DNA from: Chloroflexus sp. Y-396-1
Lineage (GTDB): Bacteria > Chloroflexota > Chloroflexia > Chloroflexales > Chloroflexaceae
Assembly: GCF_000516515.1 (NCBI RefSeq)
Contig: NZ_KI911784.1
Coordinates: 3,820,633-3,884,632 of the forward strand
Direction: 5' to 3'
Length of the DNA: 64,000 nucleotides
The notes beneath the pieces were generated by a model. It was given only the letters and a program-made list of their open reading frames with translations, ran no database searches and was not told the origin of the DNA. Below, piece after piece: positions 52,805 to 62,244 of the stretch (the stretch's first letter is position 1; each line of letters starts with the position of its first letter). The translations under genes and the position numbers were made by a program.

Positions 52805-54562
52805 ATGTCGCAAATGAATGTCATGGACGCCGTGATCAAGGTCCTAGAGAGTGAAGGGGTGCGTTACGTCTTTGGGGTGCCGGGTGCAGCAATTCTGCCG
52901 TTTTACGATGCGTTGCGCAAGAGTCGGCAGATTCAGCACATCATTGTACGTCACGAAGAGGGTGGGACGCATGCGGCCGATGGGTATGCCCGTGCTACCG
53001 GAGATGTCGGTATTTGCGTTGGTACCAGTGGGCCAGCGGGTACGAATATGATCACCGGTTTGTATACGGCAATGGCCGACTCCATCCCGATCATCTGCAT
53101 TACCGGCCAGGCACGGAGCGACATGCTGCATAAGGAGGCATTCCAGGCGGTTGATATTGTAGAAATTGCCCGTCCGGTAACAAAGTGGGCAGTGCAGGTG
53201 AAAGAGGCAGCACAGATGCCGTACATCTTTCGGCGTGCCTTTCAGATTGCGCGTGAGGGCCGGCCAGGACCGGTGCTGATCGATTTGCCAGTTGATGTTC
53301 AGAAACAGGTGATTCCGTATGATCCTGATCTTGATGCGCCGCTGCCGGTGTACCGACCGAAACCACCGCGTGCCGCGCTGCGCCGTGCGATCGAGATGGT
53401 GCTGGCAGCAGAGCGTCCGTTGCTAATGCCCGGCGGTGGGGTCATCTTGGCAAATGCTGCTCCAGAGTTGCTGGCATTGGCTGAATATTTGCAGATCCCA
53501 GTTTCTCCAACGTTGATGGGCAAGGGAGCCATTCCCGAAGACCATCCACTCTACGCTGGGATCGTTGGGATTCAAACTCAGCAGCGCTTCGCCAACGCGA
53601 TCTTCCTCGAAAGTGACTGTGTTCTAGCTATTGGGGCCAGATTTGCTGATCGCCACACTGGTCAGCTTGATGTGTATCGCGGCGATCGAACATTCATCCA
53701 TATTGACATTGAGCCGACTCAAATTGGGAAAGTCTTCCCTCCCGATTTAGGTATTGTCGGTGATGCCAAACTGGCTCTGGCCGGACTGTTAGCTGAGGCG
53801 CAGATATTGACGCCGCCTCGCCAACCAACTGATTGGCAGGAACGGGTGATGCACTTGAAACAGACGCTCCGCCGCCGTGACGATTTTGATGATGTGCCGA
53901 TTAAAGCACCTCGTGTCTTCCGCGAGTTGAATGAGTTTTTTGACCGCGATACAATCTTTGTGACCGCGATTGGTCTCTATCAGATTTGGTCAGGTCAGTT
54001 CCAGCTCACCTATCGTCCCCGGCATTACATGGTTTGTGGCCAAGCCGGCCCTCTTGGCTGGGAAGTCAGTGCATGTACTGGCGTCAAGCTTGCTCGTCCT
54101 GATCAACAGGTCGTTGGGGTCGTTGGCGATTACTCGTTCCAGTTTTTGATGGAAGAGGTTGCAGTTGCAGTTCAGTACCGGATTCCATTTATACTGGTAA
54201 TGATTAACAATACATATATGGGCCTAATTCGGATGGCCGAGATGCCGTACCAGATGAACTACGAGGTGAAGCTCGGCTACGAGACGGATGATGGGCAGAT
54301 GTATGGTATTGACCATTGTCGGGTCATGGAAGCGATGGGAGCGCTAGCGGTACGAGTTACCCTGCCAGACCAGATCAGGCCGGCGCTCGAATGGGCAGTG
54401 CGTGAGAGTAATGCCCGTCGGCTTCCGGCGCTGGTTGAAGTAATGACCGAACCCGAAGAGAATGCGGCGATGGGAAGTCGGATTGATCAGATTCGCGAAT
54501 GGCATCCCCTGCCGGAAGAATGCACCACGGAGCACACAGAGCACACGGAGATACTTTCTTAA
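52805..54562 (+). CDS. gcl: Glyoxylate carboligase-like ThDP enzyme with Glu51
   Basis: This enzyme joins two glyoxylates to tartronate semialdehyde and CO2. The 585-residue protein resembles Gcl along its length: FGVPGAAILPFYDALRK, CGQAGPLGWEVSACTGVKLA and GDYSFQFLMEEVAVAVQYRI, with the ThDP motif from GDYSF to NNTYMGLIRM. Classical Gcl has Val at position 51 (HVEG), but here the motif reads HEEG, giving Glu51 as in acetolactate synthase. The last 15 residues (ECTTEHTEHTEILS at the end) and the stop codon are encoded by the first unit of the tandem array that follows. Confidence 0.9.
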   Translation: MSQMNVMDAVIKVLESEGVRYVFGVPGAAILPFYDALRKSRQIQHIIVRHEEGGTHAADGYARATGDVGICVGTSGPAGTNMITGLYTAMADSIPIICITGQARSDMLHKEAFQAVDIVEIARPVTKWAVQVKEAAQMPYIFRRAFQIAREGRPGPVLIDLPVDVQKQVIPYDPDLDAPLPVYRPKPPRAALRRAIEMVLAAERPLLMPGGGVILANAAPELLALAEYLQIPVSPTLMGKGAIPEDHPLYAGIVGIQTQQRFANAIFLESDCVLAIGARFADRHTGQLDVYRGDRTFIHIDIEPTQIGKVFPPDLGIVGDAKLALAGLLAEAQILTPPRQPTDWQERVMHLKQTLRRRDDFDDVPIKAPRVFRELNEFFDRDTIFVTAIGLYQIWSGQFQLTYRPRHYMVCGQAGPLGWEVSACTGVKLARPDQQVVGVVGDYSFQFLMEEVAVAVQYRIPFILVMINNTYMGLIRMAEMPYQMNYEVKLGYETDDGQMYGIDHCRVMEAMGALAVRVTLPDQIRPALEWAVRESNARRLPALVEVMTEPEENAAMGSRIDQIREWHPLPEECTTEHTEHTEILS

Positions 54563-55389
54563 CCCTCTGTGCTCACTGTGGTGAATAAAACCACGGAGCA
54601 CACAGAGGACACAGAGACTCTATATTAACCCTCTGTGCCCTCTGTGCTCTCTGTGGTGAATGAAACCACGGAGCACACAGAGGACACAGAGATACTTTCT
54701 TAACCCTCTGTGCCCTCTGTGCTCTCTGTGGTGAATAAAACCACGGAGCACACAGAGGACACAGAGATACTTTCTTAACCCTCTGTGCCCTCTGTGCTCT
54801 CTGTGGTGAATAAAACCACGGAGCACACAGAGGACACAGAGATACTTTCTTAACCCTCTGTGCCCTCTGTGCTCTCTGTGGTGAATAAAACCACGGAGCA
54901 CATAGAGGACACAGAGACTCTATATTAAACCTCTGTGCTCTCGGTGGTGAATAAAACCACGGAGCACACAGAGGACACGGAGATACTTTCTTAACCCTCT
55001 GTGCTCTCTATGCTCTCGGTGGTGAATGAAACCACGGAGCACACAGAGGACACAGAGATACTTTCTTAACCCTCTGTGCCCTCTGTGCTCTCGGTGGTGA
55101 ATGAAACCACGGAGCTACAGAGGACACAGAGATACTTTCTTAACCCTCTGTGCCCTCTGTGCTCTCGGTGGTGAATAAAACCACGGAGCTACAGAGGACA
55201 CAGAGATACTTTCTTAACCCTCTGTGCCCTCTGTGCTCTCGGTGGTGAATAAAACCACGGAGCACACAGAGGACACGGCGATACTTTCTTAACCCTCTGT
55301 GCCCTCTGTGCTCTCTGTGGTGAATGAAACCACGGAGCACACAGAGGACACAGAGGTACTTTCTCAAACCTCTGTGCTCTCTGTGGTAA
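54524..55389. repeat. Tandem array of 12 hairpin-forming units (about 75 bp)
   Basis: Units begin at 54524, 54590, 54665, 54740, 54815, 54890, 54956, 55031, 55106, 55180, 55254 and 55329. Periods are 66, 74 or 75 bases. Each unit reads ACCACGGAGCACACAGAGG..., a short loop (ATACTTTCTTAAC), then CCTCTGTG...CTCTGTGGT, so every unit is an inverted repeat. Left and right arms also hold smaller CACAGAG words. The array lies between convergent gcl and livM. Frames through it on the minus strand are repeat artefacts. Confidence 0.95.
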
Positions 55390-55419
55390 TCCATTCGCGC
55401 TCGCTGCCATGAACCGCCT

Positions 55420-56445
55420 TCACGACCGTACCGTCAATTCCTGCCAGCGGCGACGCCACTGCTCAAGCCAGCTTGTACCGCGCAGTCGCCACGTGCCGAC
55501 GATCCCGTAAGGCAGGAAGAGCACAATCAGAATGTAAACAATTCCGAAGAGTAGCGGCCAGCTCGGTCCGAAGAAGACGTTGAGCCAATATCCCAACAAC
55601 TGGATAACACCAGCACCGAGCATTGGCCCGATCAGCGAACCAACCCCGCCGATAATGGTCATAAGCAGGGCATTGATGGTAGTGGCAACACTGAGCACTG
55701 CGGGATTGGCATTGAGGTTCCATAGCGCATTGAGTGCACCGGCAAGCGCAGCCATGACCCCACTCACCGTAATAGCGATGAGCTTAAAGATCAACGTATT
55801 GTAGCCCAGCACCTTCGCTCGCACTTCGTTATCGCGGATCGCCATCATCACCCGACCGGTCGGTGAGTTGACGATTTGCCGTGCGATGAGGTACATCGCA
55901 ATCGCGAACACCAATGCGAGATAGTAGAAACGCAGCCGTTCAGTCGTTGGGCTGATCCACGCCGGAACTGGGATACTCTGTAACCCATCTTCGGCCCCCG
56001 TCCATTGGCGAAAGTCGGTCGCCTCTGCCAGTAGAAAGAACATCTGGGCAAACGCGAGCGTGACCATTGCGAAGTAGACGCCACTCACACGCAAAGAGAG
56101 GAGACCAACGATCAGACTCTGCACAATAGCGATGACAATAACGGCCACGAATGCCGAACCGAGGTCCCAGCCGGCGTGCTTGAGCAGGATCCCAATCGTA
56201 TAGGCGCCGGTACCGAAAAAAAGCGCATGCCCGAACGAGAGAATACCGGTGTAGCCCATAAGGATGTCGTAGCTCATTGCGAAGACGGCCAGGATGAAGA
56301 CCTGGATGAGCATACCCTGCCAGAATTTGGGGACGCCGCTGTCAACCGGTTGACCGGTGAGCACAGCAATCACATATGGAAAGATAACCAGGCCACCGAT
56401 CAGGCCCAGGCCTGCCCATTGTGGTGCTTTGAGACGTGCCAGCAT
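55420..56445 (-). CDS. livM: Branched-chain amino acid-type ABC permease LivM
   Basis: A 341-residue permease with about nine helices. SYDILMGYTGILSFGHALFF is the family signature, and AIRDNEVRAKVLGYN marks the loop contacting the ATPase. TIIGGVGSLIGPMLGAGVI is also typical. The true start is ATG 56445: GGAG lies just upstream, inside the end of livH; a TTG at 56448 is less likely. It is the last gene of the transporter and runs up to the hairpin array. Confidence 0.93.
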   Translation of the reverse strand: MLARLKAPQWAGLGLIGGLVIFPYVIAVLTGQPVDSGVPKFWQGMLIQVFILAVFAMSYDILMGYTGILSFGHALFFGTGAYTIGILLKHAGWDLGSAFVAVIVIAIVQSLIVGLLSLRVSGVYFAMVTLAFAQMFFLLAEATDFRQWTGAEDGLQSIPVPAWISPTTERLRFYYLALVFAIAMYLIARQIVNSPTGRVMMAIRDNEVRAKVLGYNTLIFKLIAITVSGVMAALAGALNALWNLNANPAVLSVATTINALLMTIIGGVGSLIGPMLGAGVIQLLGYWLNVFFGPSWPLLFGIVYILIVLFLPYGIVGTWRLRGTSWLEQWRRRWQELTVRS

Positions 56446-56448
56446 CAA

Positions 56449-57924
56449 CTACTCCTTCTTGCCAAACAGCCCTGCTGGGCGCAGCAGGAGCACCAGTGCC
56501 ATGATTAAGACGGTGGATGCGCGGGCAATGGAGGGTGAAAAAGACATTGCTTCACTCATCCACGGCAGTTGAATGCCGGTCAGAACAATCTGGTCGCCGA
56601 AGGCGCGGGCTAGGCCAACGAGCAATGCACCGAGCGCTGCACCGGTGAAGCTCCCCATGCCACCGATCACGACGGCAATGAATGCCTGTAATTGAAATTC
56701 CTGACCGAGACCGGGGCTGATGCCAAGAAACGGTGCCGCAGCGACCCCGCCGAGTGCTGCCAGGCCGGCGCCGAGAGCAAAGACGAGGGTAAAGACGCGA
56801 CGGACATTGATCCCCAGTGCTTGAACCATTTCACTGTCCTGAACGCCGGCACGAATGATCATCCCCAGCCGAGTACGCTGCAAGAGAATGGCAGTGCCGA
56901 TGAACATGACGAGACCAAGCGCAATGATGAATACTCGATAGCTGGGAAAGGGACGTCCAAGCACATCAATACTCGCACAGTTATCTTGTAGCCAGGCGAT
57001 CAGGTTTGGCGATGGACAGCCCGGCCCACGTCGGCTAAACCATTCAGGGAGTTCCATAAAGTAGCCACCCGGTCCCCAGATCGCTTTGACCAGTTCGGTA
57101 CCCACGAAGACGAGGCCCAGCGTAACCAGGACCTGATAGATCGGACGGCTGTACAGTGGGCGAATCAGGCTCCATTCCATAAGGCCCCCTAGTGCTGCAC
57201 CACTACTGGCGCCAACCAGGAGAGCTAACAAGAAGCGAGTGTTCGAGTTAAGGCTTAGGAGCCAGCCCTCGGCACTCAGCCGGATTGGAGCAATGATAAG
57301 TGCTAGGGTAAGCATGCCAAGCGGTACGAGGAGTTTTGCTGACAATGGTTGTTGAGCGTGCTCTTTACCGACAAGAAACGCTATACCAGCGATAAGACCG
57401 GCCACTGCCAGACCCAATGTGCGAATCACGAAGATAGCGGTCGGCGCCTGAGCCTGCTCGGTTGGTATCCGTCCGCCAGAACTAAGCGCTGTGGTTGCCA
57501 GTGGCGCTAGCTCGAAGCCCCAGACTGCCATCATTGCCACGATAACGGCACCGATCCAGAACAACCAGCCTGGCGCCCTGATTCGCTTCACCGGTAGCCA
57601 GCCAGCCAGCAACCAACCGGCGGCAACTGCAATAACGAACGGCACGGTGTTCAGCAGCAGGCGTGGATTGGCGTAGAGGGTAAAGCCAACATACGCCCCG
57701 ATCATGAAGAGTGTGCCGTGGGCAAAGTTGAGCACATCCATCAGGCCAAAAATGAGCGAGAGGCCAGATGTGACCAGAAAGTAGAGCGCGCCTAGCGTTA
57801 ACCCGGAAAGAAGAATACTGGCAAGGACCCTTGGCTCGTAAGTTGTGGTTGCCCAATACGCAAAAAGAATTATTGCCCCGATCCCGATTATCAGTCCACG
57901 ACGATACTTGATCCATTCGATCAT
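56449..57924 (-). CDS. livH: Branched-chain amino acid-type ABC permease LivH with long insertion
   Basis: A 491-residue permease; LivH proteins are usually near 290-300 residues. The N part (SILLSGLTLGALYFLVTSGL, then NFAHGTLFMIGAYVGF) and the C part (LRPAGLFG; VIGGMGSFTGAALGALLVG; IRAGVQDSEMVQALGIN) are normal. The extra 160 or so residues, about 85-245, contain further hydrophobic helices (LFWIGAVIVAMMAVWGFELA) and fall between the first and second family blocks. A second insertion after GPGGYFMELPEWF holds two Cys. ATG 57924 has AGGG at good spacing. Confidence 0.88.
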   Translation of the reverse strand: MIEWIKYRRGLIIGIGAIILFAYWATTTYEPRVLASILLSGLTLGALYFLVTSGLSLIFGLMDVLNFAHGTLFMIGAYVGFTLYANPRLLLNTVPFVIAVAAGWLLAGWLPVKRIRAPGWLFWIGAVIVAMMAVWGFELAPLATTALSSGGRIPTEQAQAPTAIFVIRTLGLAVAGLIAGIAFLVGKEHAQQPLSAKLLVPLGMLTLALIIAPIRLSAEGWLLSLNSNTRFLLALLVGASSGAALGGLMEWSLIRPLYSRPIYQVLVTLGLVFVGTELVKAIWGPGGYFMELPEWFSRRGPGCPSPNLIAWLQDNCASIDVLGRPFPSYRVFIIALGLVMFIGTAILLQRTRLGMIIRAGVQDSEMVQALGINVRRVFTLVFALGAGLAALGGVAAAPFLGISPGLGQEFQLQAFIAVVIGGMGSFTGAALGALLVGLARAFGDQIVLTGIQLPWMSEAMSFSPSIARASTVLIMALVLLLRPAGLFGKKE

Positions 57925-58126
57925 GCCAACCCTCATTCTTGCAGCATTGCTTTGTTCGTTTTTTCAGCCAATGACCGTCTCCCCCTCGGTAGCACAGGTG
58001 TCAGGTTTTTATCGTTTCAATCCGGGCTATAATTGGCAAATAGTTCATTCATCGCACTGACTTCTTCTCTACCTGACACACACCGAATCCGACCGCGATC
58101 ACACGTCATACGCTCAGGATGTACCA

Positions 58127-58834
58127 CTACCCTGCTCCCAGATAGCGATTGATGGTGGCGTGATCGTGTATCAGATCGGCCATCCGACCATGTTGCACAT
58201 TCCGACCATCGTCAAGAATGTAGTATTCGTCGGCCAGTTGGGCGGCCATCGCAAAGTTTTGCTCGACAAGCAAAATGGTCGTTTCGGTCGCCATTTGCCG
58301 AAGTGCGGCCATAATCTGCTCGACAATAATCGGCGCCAGCCCTTCGCTTGGTTCATCGATAAGCAGCAGACGGTTATCGGCTACTAATGCTCGTGCGATT
58401 GCCAGCATCTGCTGTTGACCGCCGGAAAGTTTACCGCCGGGGTAGCGGTAAAACCGTTTTAGGTCAGGGAAGAGGGTCATAATAAAATCACTGCGTCGCC
58501 TCAGATCGCCGCGTCGTCGTTCGGCCAGGCGAAGATTCTCTTCGACAGTTAGATCGCGAAAAATGGCGCGATGTTCAGGAACGTAGCCAACCCCGAGTTG
58601 GGCAATGGCGTAAGCTGGCTTCCCATGGATCGGTTCACCGGCCAGGCGGATTTGTCCACTACGCGGTGGGTTCAGGCCTATGATGGAACGCAACGTCGTC
58701 GTTTTCCCGGCGCCGTTGCGACCCAGTAAGGCAGTAATACTCCCGGCACGCACCTTTAGCGAAACCCCTTCCAGGATATGGAATTGCCCGATAAAGGTGT
58801 GAATATGTTCAACTTCCAATAGTACATCGCTCAT
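58127..58834 (-). CDS. livF: Branched-chain amino acid-type ABC ATPase LivF
   Basis: A 235-residue ATPase. Walker A GRNGAGKTTTLRSI, ABC signature LSGGQQQMLAIARAL, Walker B LLIDEPSEGLAP and the switch His are in place. The SGGQQQ form and length mark LivF. The start overlaps livG by four bases. About 200 bases separate it from livH, an unusual gap in this type of operon, without a gene. Confidence 0.94.
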   Translation of the reverse strand: MSDVLLEVEHIHTFIGQFHILEGVSLKVRAGSITALLGRNGAGKTTTLRSIIGLNPPRSGQIRLAGEPIHGKPAYAIAQLGVGYVPEHRAIFRDLTVEENLRLAERRRGDLRRRSDFIMTLFPDLKRFYRYPGGKLSGGQQQMLAIARALVADNRLLLIDEPSEGLAPIIVEQIMAALRQMATETTILLVEQNFAMAAQLADEYYILDDGRNVQHGRMADLIHDHATINRYLGAG

Positions 58835-59601
58835 TGCCGACCTCCGGTGAAGGTCGTTCCCAGATAGGCTTCGCGTACTACCTGATTGGCAGTGATTTCA
58901 GCCGGACTACCCTCGGCCAACACACGCCCCTGATGCATAACTGTTATTGTTTCGGCCAGACTCATCACCACTGACATATTGTGTTCGACGATTAAGATGG
59001 TTTTGTTCGTTCCTCGCCGAATCTGCCGCAGCAAATCGAGCAAGATCGGCACCTGTTCAGTCGCCATCCCGGCGGTCGGTTCATCGAGGAGCAGCACTTC
59101 GGCATCGCCGGCCAGCAAAATTGCCAGTTCGAGACGGCGTTTATCGCCGTGAGGTAAGGTGGCAGCGATCTGTAATGCTCGCTCGTGCAATCCGACCTGT
59201 TGCAGGGCTGCGTAGGCTTGCTCGGTATATCGGCGCAAATGTGTTGCCGGTTTCCACAAGCGAAAGTTATCGCCACCACGCGCCTGAGCGGCCAGTCGCA
59301 CATTTTCCAGGACGGTTAGTGTCGGGAAGATGTTGGTGATCTGGAACGACCGCCCGATACCGAGATGCGCCATCTTGTGCAGTGGCAGGTGAGTAATGTC
59401 GCGATCACGAAACACTACCCGGCCACTTGTTGGTTTCAGATATCCACTGATCAGATTGAACAGTGTCGTCTTTCCGGCGCCGTTAGGCCCGATGATGGCG
59501 TGAATACTACCGCTGCGCACCTTCAGATCAACGTGATCAACGGCACGTAAGCTGCCAAAATCGCGGGTTAGCGCATGGGTTTGAATGATCCACTCGCTCA
59601 C
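58831..59601 (-). CDS. livG: Branched-chain amino acid-type ABC ATPase LivG
   Basis: A 256-residue ATPase with Walker A GPNGAGKTTLFNLISG, the long LivG-type region FQITNIFPTLTVLENV, LPHGDKRRLELAILLAGDAE (a degenerate signature typical of LivG) and LLLDEPTAGM. GTG 59601 is used: AAGGAG lies six bases upstream and the product begins SEWIIQTHALTRDFG. It follows the binding-protein gene by 65 bases. Confidence 0.93.
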   Translation of the reverse strand: MSEWIIQTHALTRDFGSLRAVDHVDLKVRSGSIHAIIGPNGAGKTTLFNLISGYLKPTSGRVVFRDRDITHLPLHKMAHLGIGRSFQITNIFPTLTVLENVRLAAQARGGDNFRLWKPATHLRRYTEQAYAALQQVGLHERALQIAATLPHGDKRRLELAILLAGDAEVLLLDEPTAGMATEQVPILLDLLRQIRRGTNKTILIVEHNMSVVMSLAETITVMHQGRVLAEGSPAEITANQVVREAYLGTTFTGGRQ

Positions 59602-59666
59602 GAACACTCCTTCATTGCCAACCAGCACCGCGCACACCAATACGTGTGCGCGGTGTGCTCACATTG

Positions 59667-61031
59667 TTACTTGCAGCGTCCTAATGCTGCCGGTACTGCG
59701 CAAGGTGGTGCGGTCTGTTCTGGGGTAAAGAGCGTGACCAGCTCAAAGAACTTGAAATCGGGATCGGTCGTGTTGAGCAGACGTACCAGCGTCATCGGCT
59801 GCAATAGGACGTGGTCTTCTGGCCGTACCGTGTACTTTCCCTTCGGACCATCGAACGTCATCCCTTCCAGAGCGGCGATCAATCCGTTGGCAGTCGGATC
59901 GCCGTTGGTCTTCTCAAGCGCCTTCACCAGCATTATCGCCGCATTGAAACCGCTCTCGGTGAACAGATCAGGTGGCACGCCGTATACGGCCTTGTGACGC
60001 TCAACCAGCCAGTTATTCACCGGATTATCAAACAGGCTATAGTGATAAACACTCACTCCCACAGAACCGATCGCATCGGCGTAGCCGTTCACCATCGTCT
60101 GGTTATCGCCAAAACCGGTTGCTACGGTCATGACATCGAAGACGCCCAGTTGTTGCATTTGTTGGAACATTGGCACGAAGCCGGTACCCGACCAGGTGAC
60201 GATCAACACTTCCGCCCCTGAGTCGAGCAACTGATTGATGTATGGCGTAAAGTCGGTGGTATCTGGTGGGGCAAAGACGGTACCGACACCTTCAGGCGTA
60301 TCGTTGAGCACAAATTCGCCACCCAGCGCCTTCACCGTCAGATAGAATGCACCGGCTGAACCGCGCCCAAAGGCGTTATCCTGCGCAATCTGCACGAATT
60401 TTTTACCGGTTTGCAAGAGCGCAGCACTCATCGTCAATGCGTCTTGCACACTTGTGCGGCCGGCGCGGAAGGTATAGATGTTGAAGTTTTCGCCGGTAAG
60501 TGCTGGTGTTGCTGCCGGCGCGGCAATGTAAACAATCTTGTTTTCCGCAGCAACTGCCGAGACGGCCAGGGCCACCGGCGAGCTGGGTGAACCAACCAGC
60601 ACATCGGCTCCATCACTCTCAATCGCCTCACGTGCCAGCGAAACGCCGGTTTCCGGGTTGCTGGCAGTATCTTTTACCACGACCTTGATTGGGCGTCCGG
60701 CAACCTGATTGGTGCCGTTGGTCGCATACTCCAGCCCAAGCGTAAAGCCGCGTTCGAGCATTGGGCCGTAAATTGCCAGCAGCCCGGAGTTGTCGGTCAG
60801 CAGACCGACCACAATCGGTTCACCGGTCGATACCGCCGTGGTCGGGGCTGCGGTTGGCTCAGGTGCTGTGGTTGGTACGGCAGTTGGTTCGGGTGCGGCG
60901 GTTGGTGCAGCAGTTGGCGCAGGCGCTGTCGTTGGCTGCGCGGTTGATCCACCGCCACACGCACTCAAGGCGAGGACGAAGACTATCAGCAGGGTGATAG
61001 TCAGTTGACGGACGAGACGGACAGTTTGCAT
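59667..61031 (-). CDS. ABC transporter substrate-binding lipoprotein (LivK/HAAT type)
   Basis: A 454-residue periplasmic-binding-protein type. The lipobox is in VFVLALSACGGG, followed by a Pro/Ala/Thr linker up to about residue 75. VVGLLTDNSGLLAIYGPMLE starts the first lobe, and DNAFGRGSAGAFYLTVKALG the second. The family covers binders of branched-chain amino acids, but also urea, amides and aromatic acids. Given the neighbouring CoA enzymes, an organic acid is likely. ATG 61031 has AAAGGAG upstream. Confidence 0.9.
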   Translation of the reverse strand: MQTVRLVRQLTITLLIVFVLALSACGGGSTAQPTTAPAPTAAPTAAPEPTAVPTTAPEPTAAPTTAVSTGEPIVVGLLTDNSGLLAIYGPMLERGFTLGLEYATNGTNQVAGRPIKVVVKDTASNPETGVSLAREAIESDGADVLVGSPSSPVALAVSAVAAENKIVYIAAPAATPALTGENFNIYTFRAGRTSVQDALTMSAALLQTGKKFVQIAQDNAFGRGSAGAFYLTVKALGGEFVLNDTPEGVGTVFAPPDTTDFTPYINQLLDSGAEVLIVTWSGTGFVPMFQQMQQLGVFDVMTVATGFGDNQTMVNGYADAIGSVGVSVYHYSLFDNPVNNWLVERHKAVYGVPPDLFTESGFNAAIMLVKALEKTNGDPTANGLIAALEGMTFDGPKGKYTVRPEDHVLLQPMTLVRLLNTTDPDFKFFELVTLFTPEQTAPPCAVPAALGRCK

Positions 61032-61099
61032 TGGTGAAACTCCTTTTTGATAGACATCTGCATTATTCCGGCGGGCAGTTGCCCGAACATAGTGACGAT

Positions 61100-61459
61100 T
61101 CACGATTGTGGTACCATCACCAGCGCCTCGCCATCAACGATGAGGCGATTGTCGCTACCGGTACAGGTAGTACGTAGCGTGACCAGTGGTTTATCGGGTC
61201 GAATGTGGGTGATGGTGACCGTAGCGGTCAAGGTCTCACCAATCTGCGCAACATCAATAAAAGTGAACAACTGTCGGAGATAGACTGATCCGGCGCCGGG
61301 AAGTTCAACTCCCAACACTTGCGAAAAGAGTGCGCCAATAAGTGGTTCGGGAACGGTATGCTGAGGCTGATCGCCACAGAGGGCTGCATATTCGGCTACC
61401 AGTTGCTGATCAATAACCCGCTGCACACTCGCCTGCATTCCTACCGCCAGTGACGTCAT
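61100..61459 (-). CDS. MaoC-like hot-dog protein (second, short)
   Basis: A 119-residue single hot-dog domain. QQLVAEYAALCGDQPQHTVP and PEPLIGALFSQVLGVELPG resemble the MaoC/(R)-hydratase fold, but the catalytic Asp-His pair (usually GDxNPxH) is changed to GDQPQH. YLRQLFTFIDVAQIGETLTA continues the fold. It might be a partner subunit of the hydratase at 62241. It overlaps the enoyl-CoA hydratase by four bases. Confidence 0.75.
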   Translation of the reverse strand: MTSLAVGMQASVQRVIDQQLVAEYAALCGDQPQHTVPEPLIGALFSQVLGVELPGAGSVYLRQLFTFIDVAQIGETLTATVTITHIRPDKPLVTLRTTCTGSDNRLIVDGEALVMVPQS

Positions 61460-62244
61460 GATTCTCTCTCCGTAGTTACGATCGCCCGTTGGCGATCCAG
61501 GAAGGCCTTTAAGCCAATGTCGGCCTCAATCGACCGAATGTGCGTACAAAAAAGTTCCCGTTCACGATGTAGCTCGGCGATGATCTGATCGCGCTCGGCC
61601 CAAAGCAAGCGGCGCGTCCATGCCACACTTCCCGGCATCTGTGTAGCGATCTGGTGGGCCAGGGCCTGTGCCTCTTCTGTAAGATGACCACTGGCCACAA
61701 GCCGATTGGCTAATCCCCACGTGACTGCTTCTTCAGCCGTGATCGGACGTTCGAGCAGGAGAATTTCGGTTGTGCGGCGATAGCCGATCAGGCGGGGTAA
61801 AAGGACTGTCCAACCGCCTGCCGGGCACAGACCAAAGGTCGTTGCACGAGAAGTAAAACAGGTTTTTGGCGTTACCAGAACGACATCGGCTACTAGCACT
61901 AACCCGATAGCACTTCCACTAACCGGCCCTTGTACAGCGGCAATCAGCGGAACCGGCAGCTCGATGCACGCAAGCATAACCTGATGCAACAGCCTAAGCA
62001 CGTGGTCGGCATAGGCAACGCGATCGATCTGAGCAACCAGTTCAGCCAGATCGGTGCCTTCTGAAAAGGACTCACCGTTCGCCTGTAACACAACAGCTCG
62101 TAAACCGTGATGCTGGCGTACTTCGGTGAGTCGGCGTAACAGGATTGTCAACAAATCCGGATTGAGCCGGTTCTGCTGTTCGGGTTGGTTGAGCGTGAGT
62201 GTCATAATCGGGCTATGGGCAACCATGGTAACAGCGTCATTCAT
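61456..62244 (-). CDS. Enoyl-CoA hydratase/isomerase family protein
   Basis: A 262-residue crotonase-fold protein. LTLNQPEQQNRLNPDLLTIL, SFSEGTDLAELV and AVQGPVSGSAIGLVLVADVV, with the oxyanion-hole Gly, are present. In classical hydratases two Glu residues follow; here the segments read ATTFGLCPAGGWTVLLPRLIG, with Pro/Ala in place of the usual Glu-Gly-GG, so the reaction may differ (isomerase, hydrolase or lyase). It overlaps both neighbours by four bases (ATGA), so the three are translated together. Confidence 0.88.
   Translation of the reverse strand: MNDAVTMVAHSPIMTLTLNQPEQQNRLNPDLLTILLRRLTEVRQHHGLRAVVLQANGESFSEGTDLAELVAQIDRVAYADHVLRLLHQVMLACIELPVPLIAAVQGPVSGSAIGLVLVADVVLVTPKTCFTSRATTFGLCPAGGWTVLLPRLIGYRRTTEILLLERPITAEEAVTWGLANRLVASGHLTEEAQALAHQIATQMPGSVAWTRRLLWAERDQIIAELHRERELFCTHIRSIEADIGLKAFLDRQRAIVTTERES

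Noticed and set aside
54524-55389. CRISPR array
   Set aside because: Units are 66-75 bases of continuous hairpin repeat with no unique spacers and no cas genes nearby.
54620-55410. Several minus-strand ORFs rich in HREHRGHRGLRKYL text
   Set aside because: They are translations of the 75-bp tandem repeat; the pattern repeats with the DNA period and no gene features exist.
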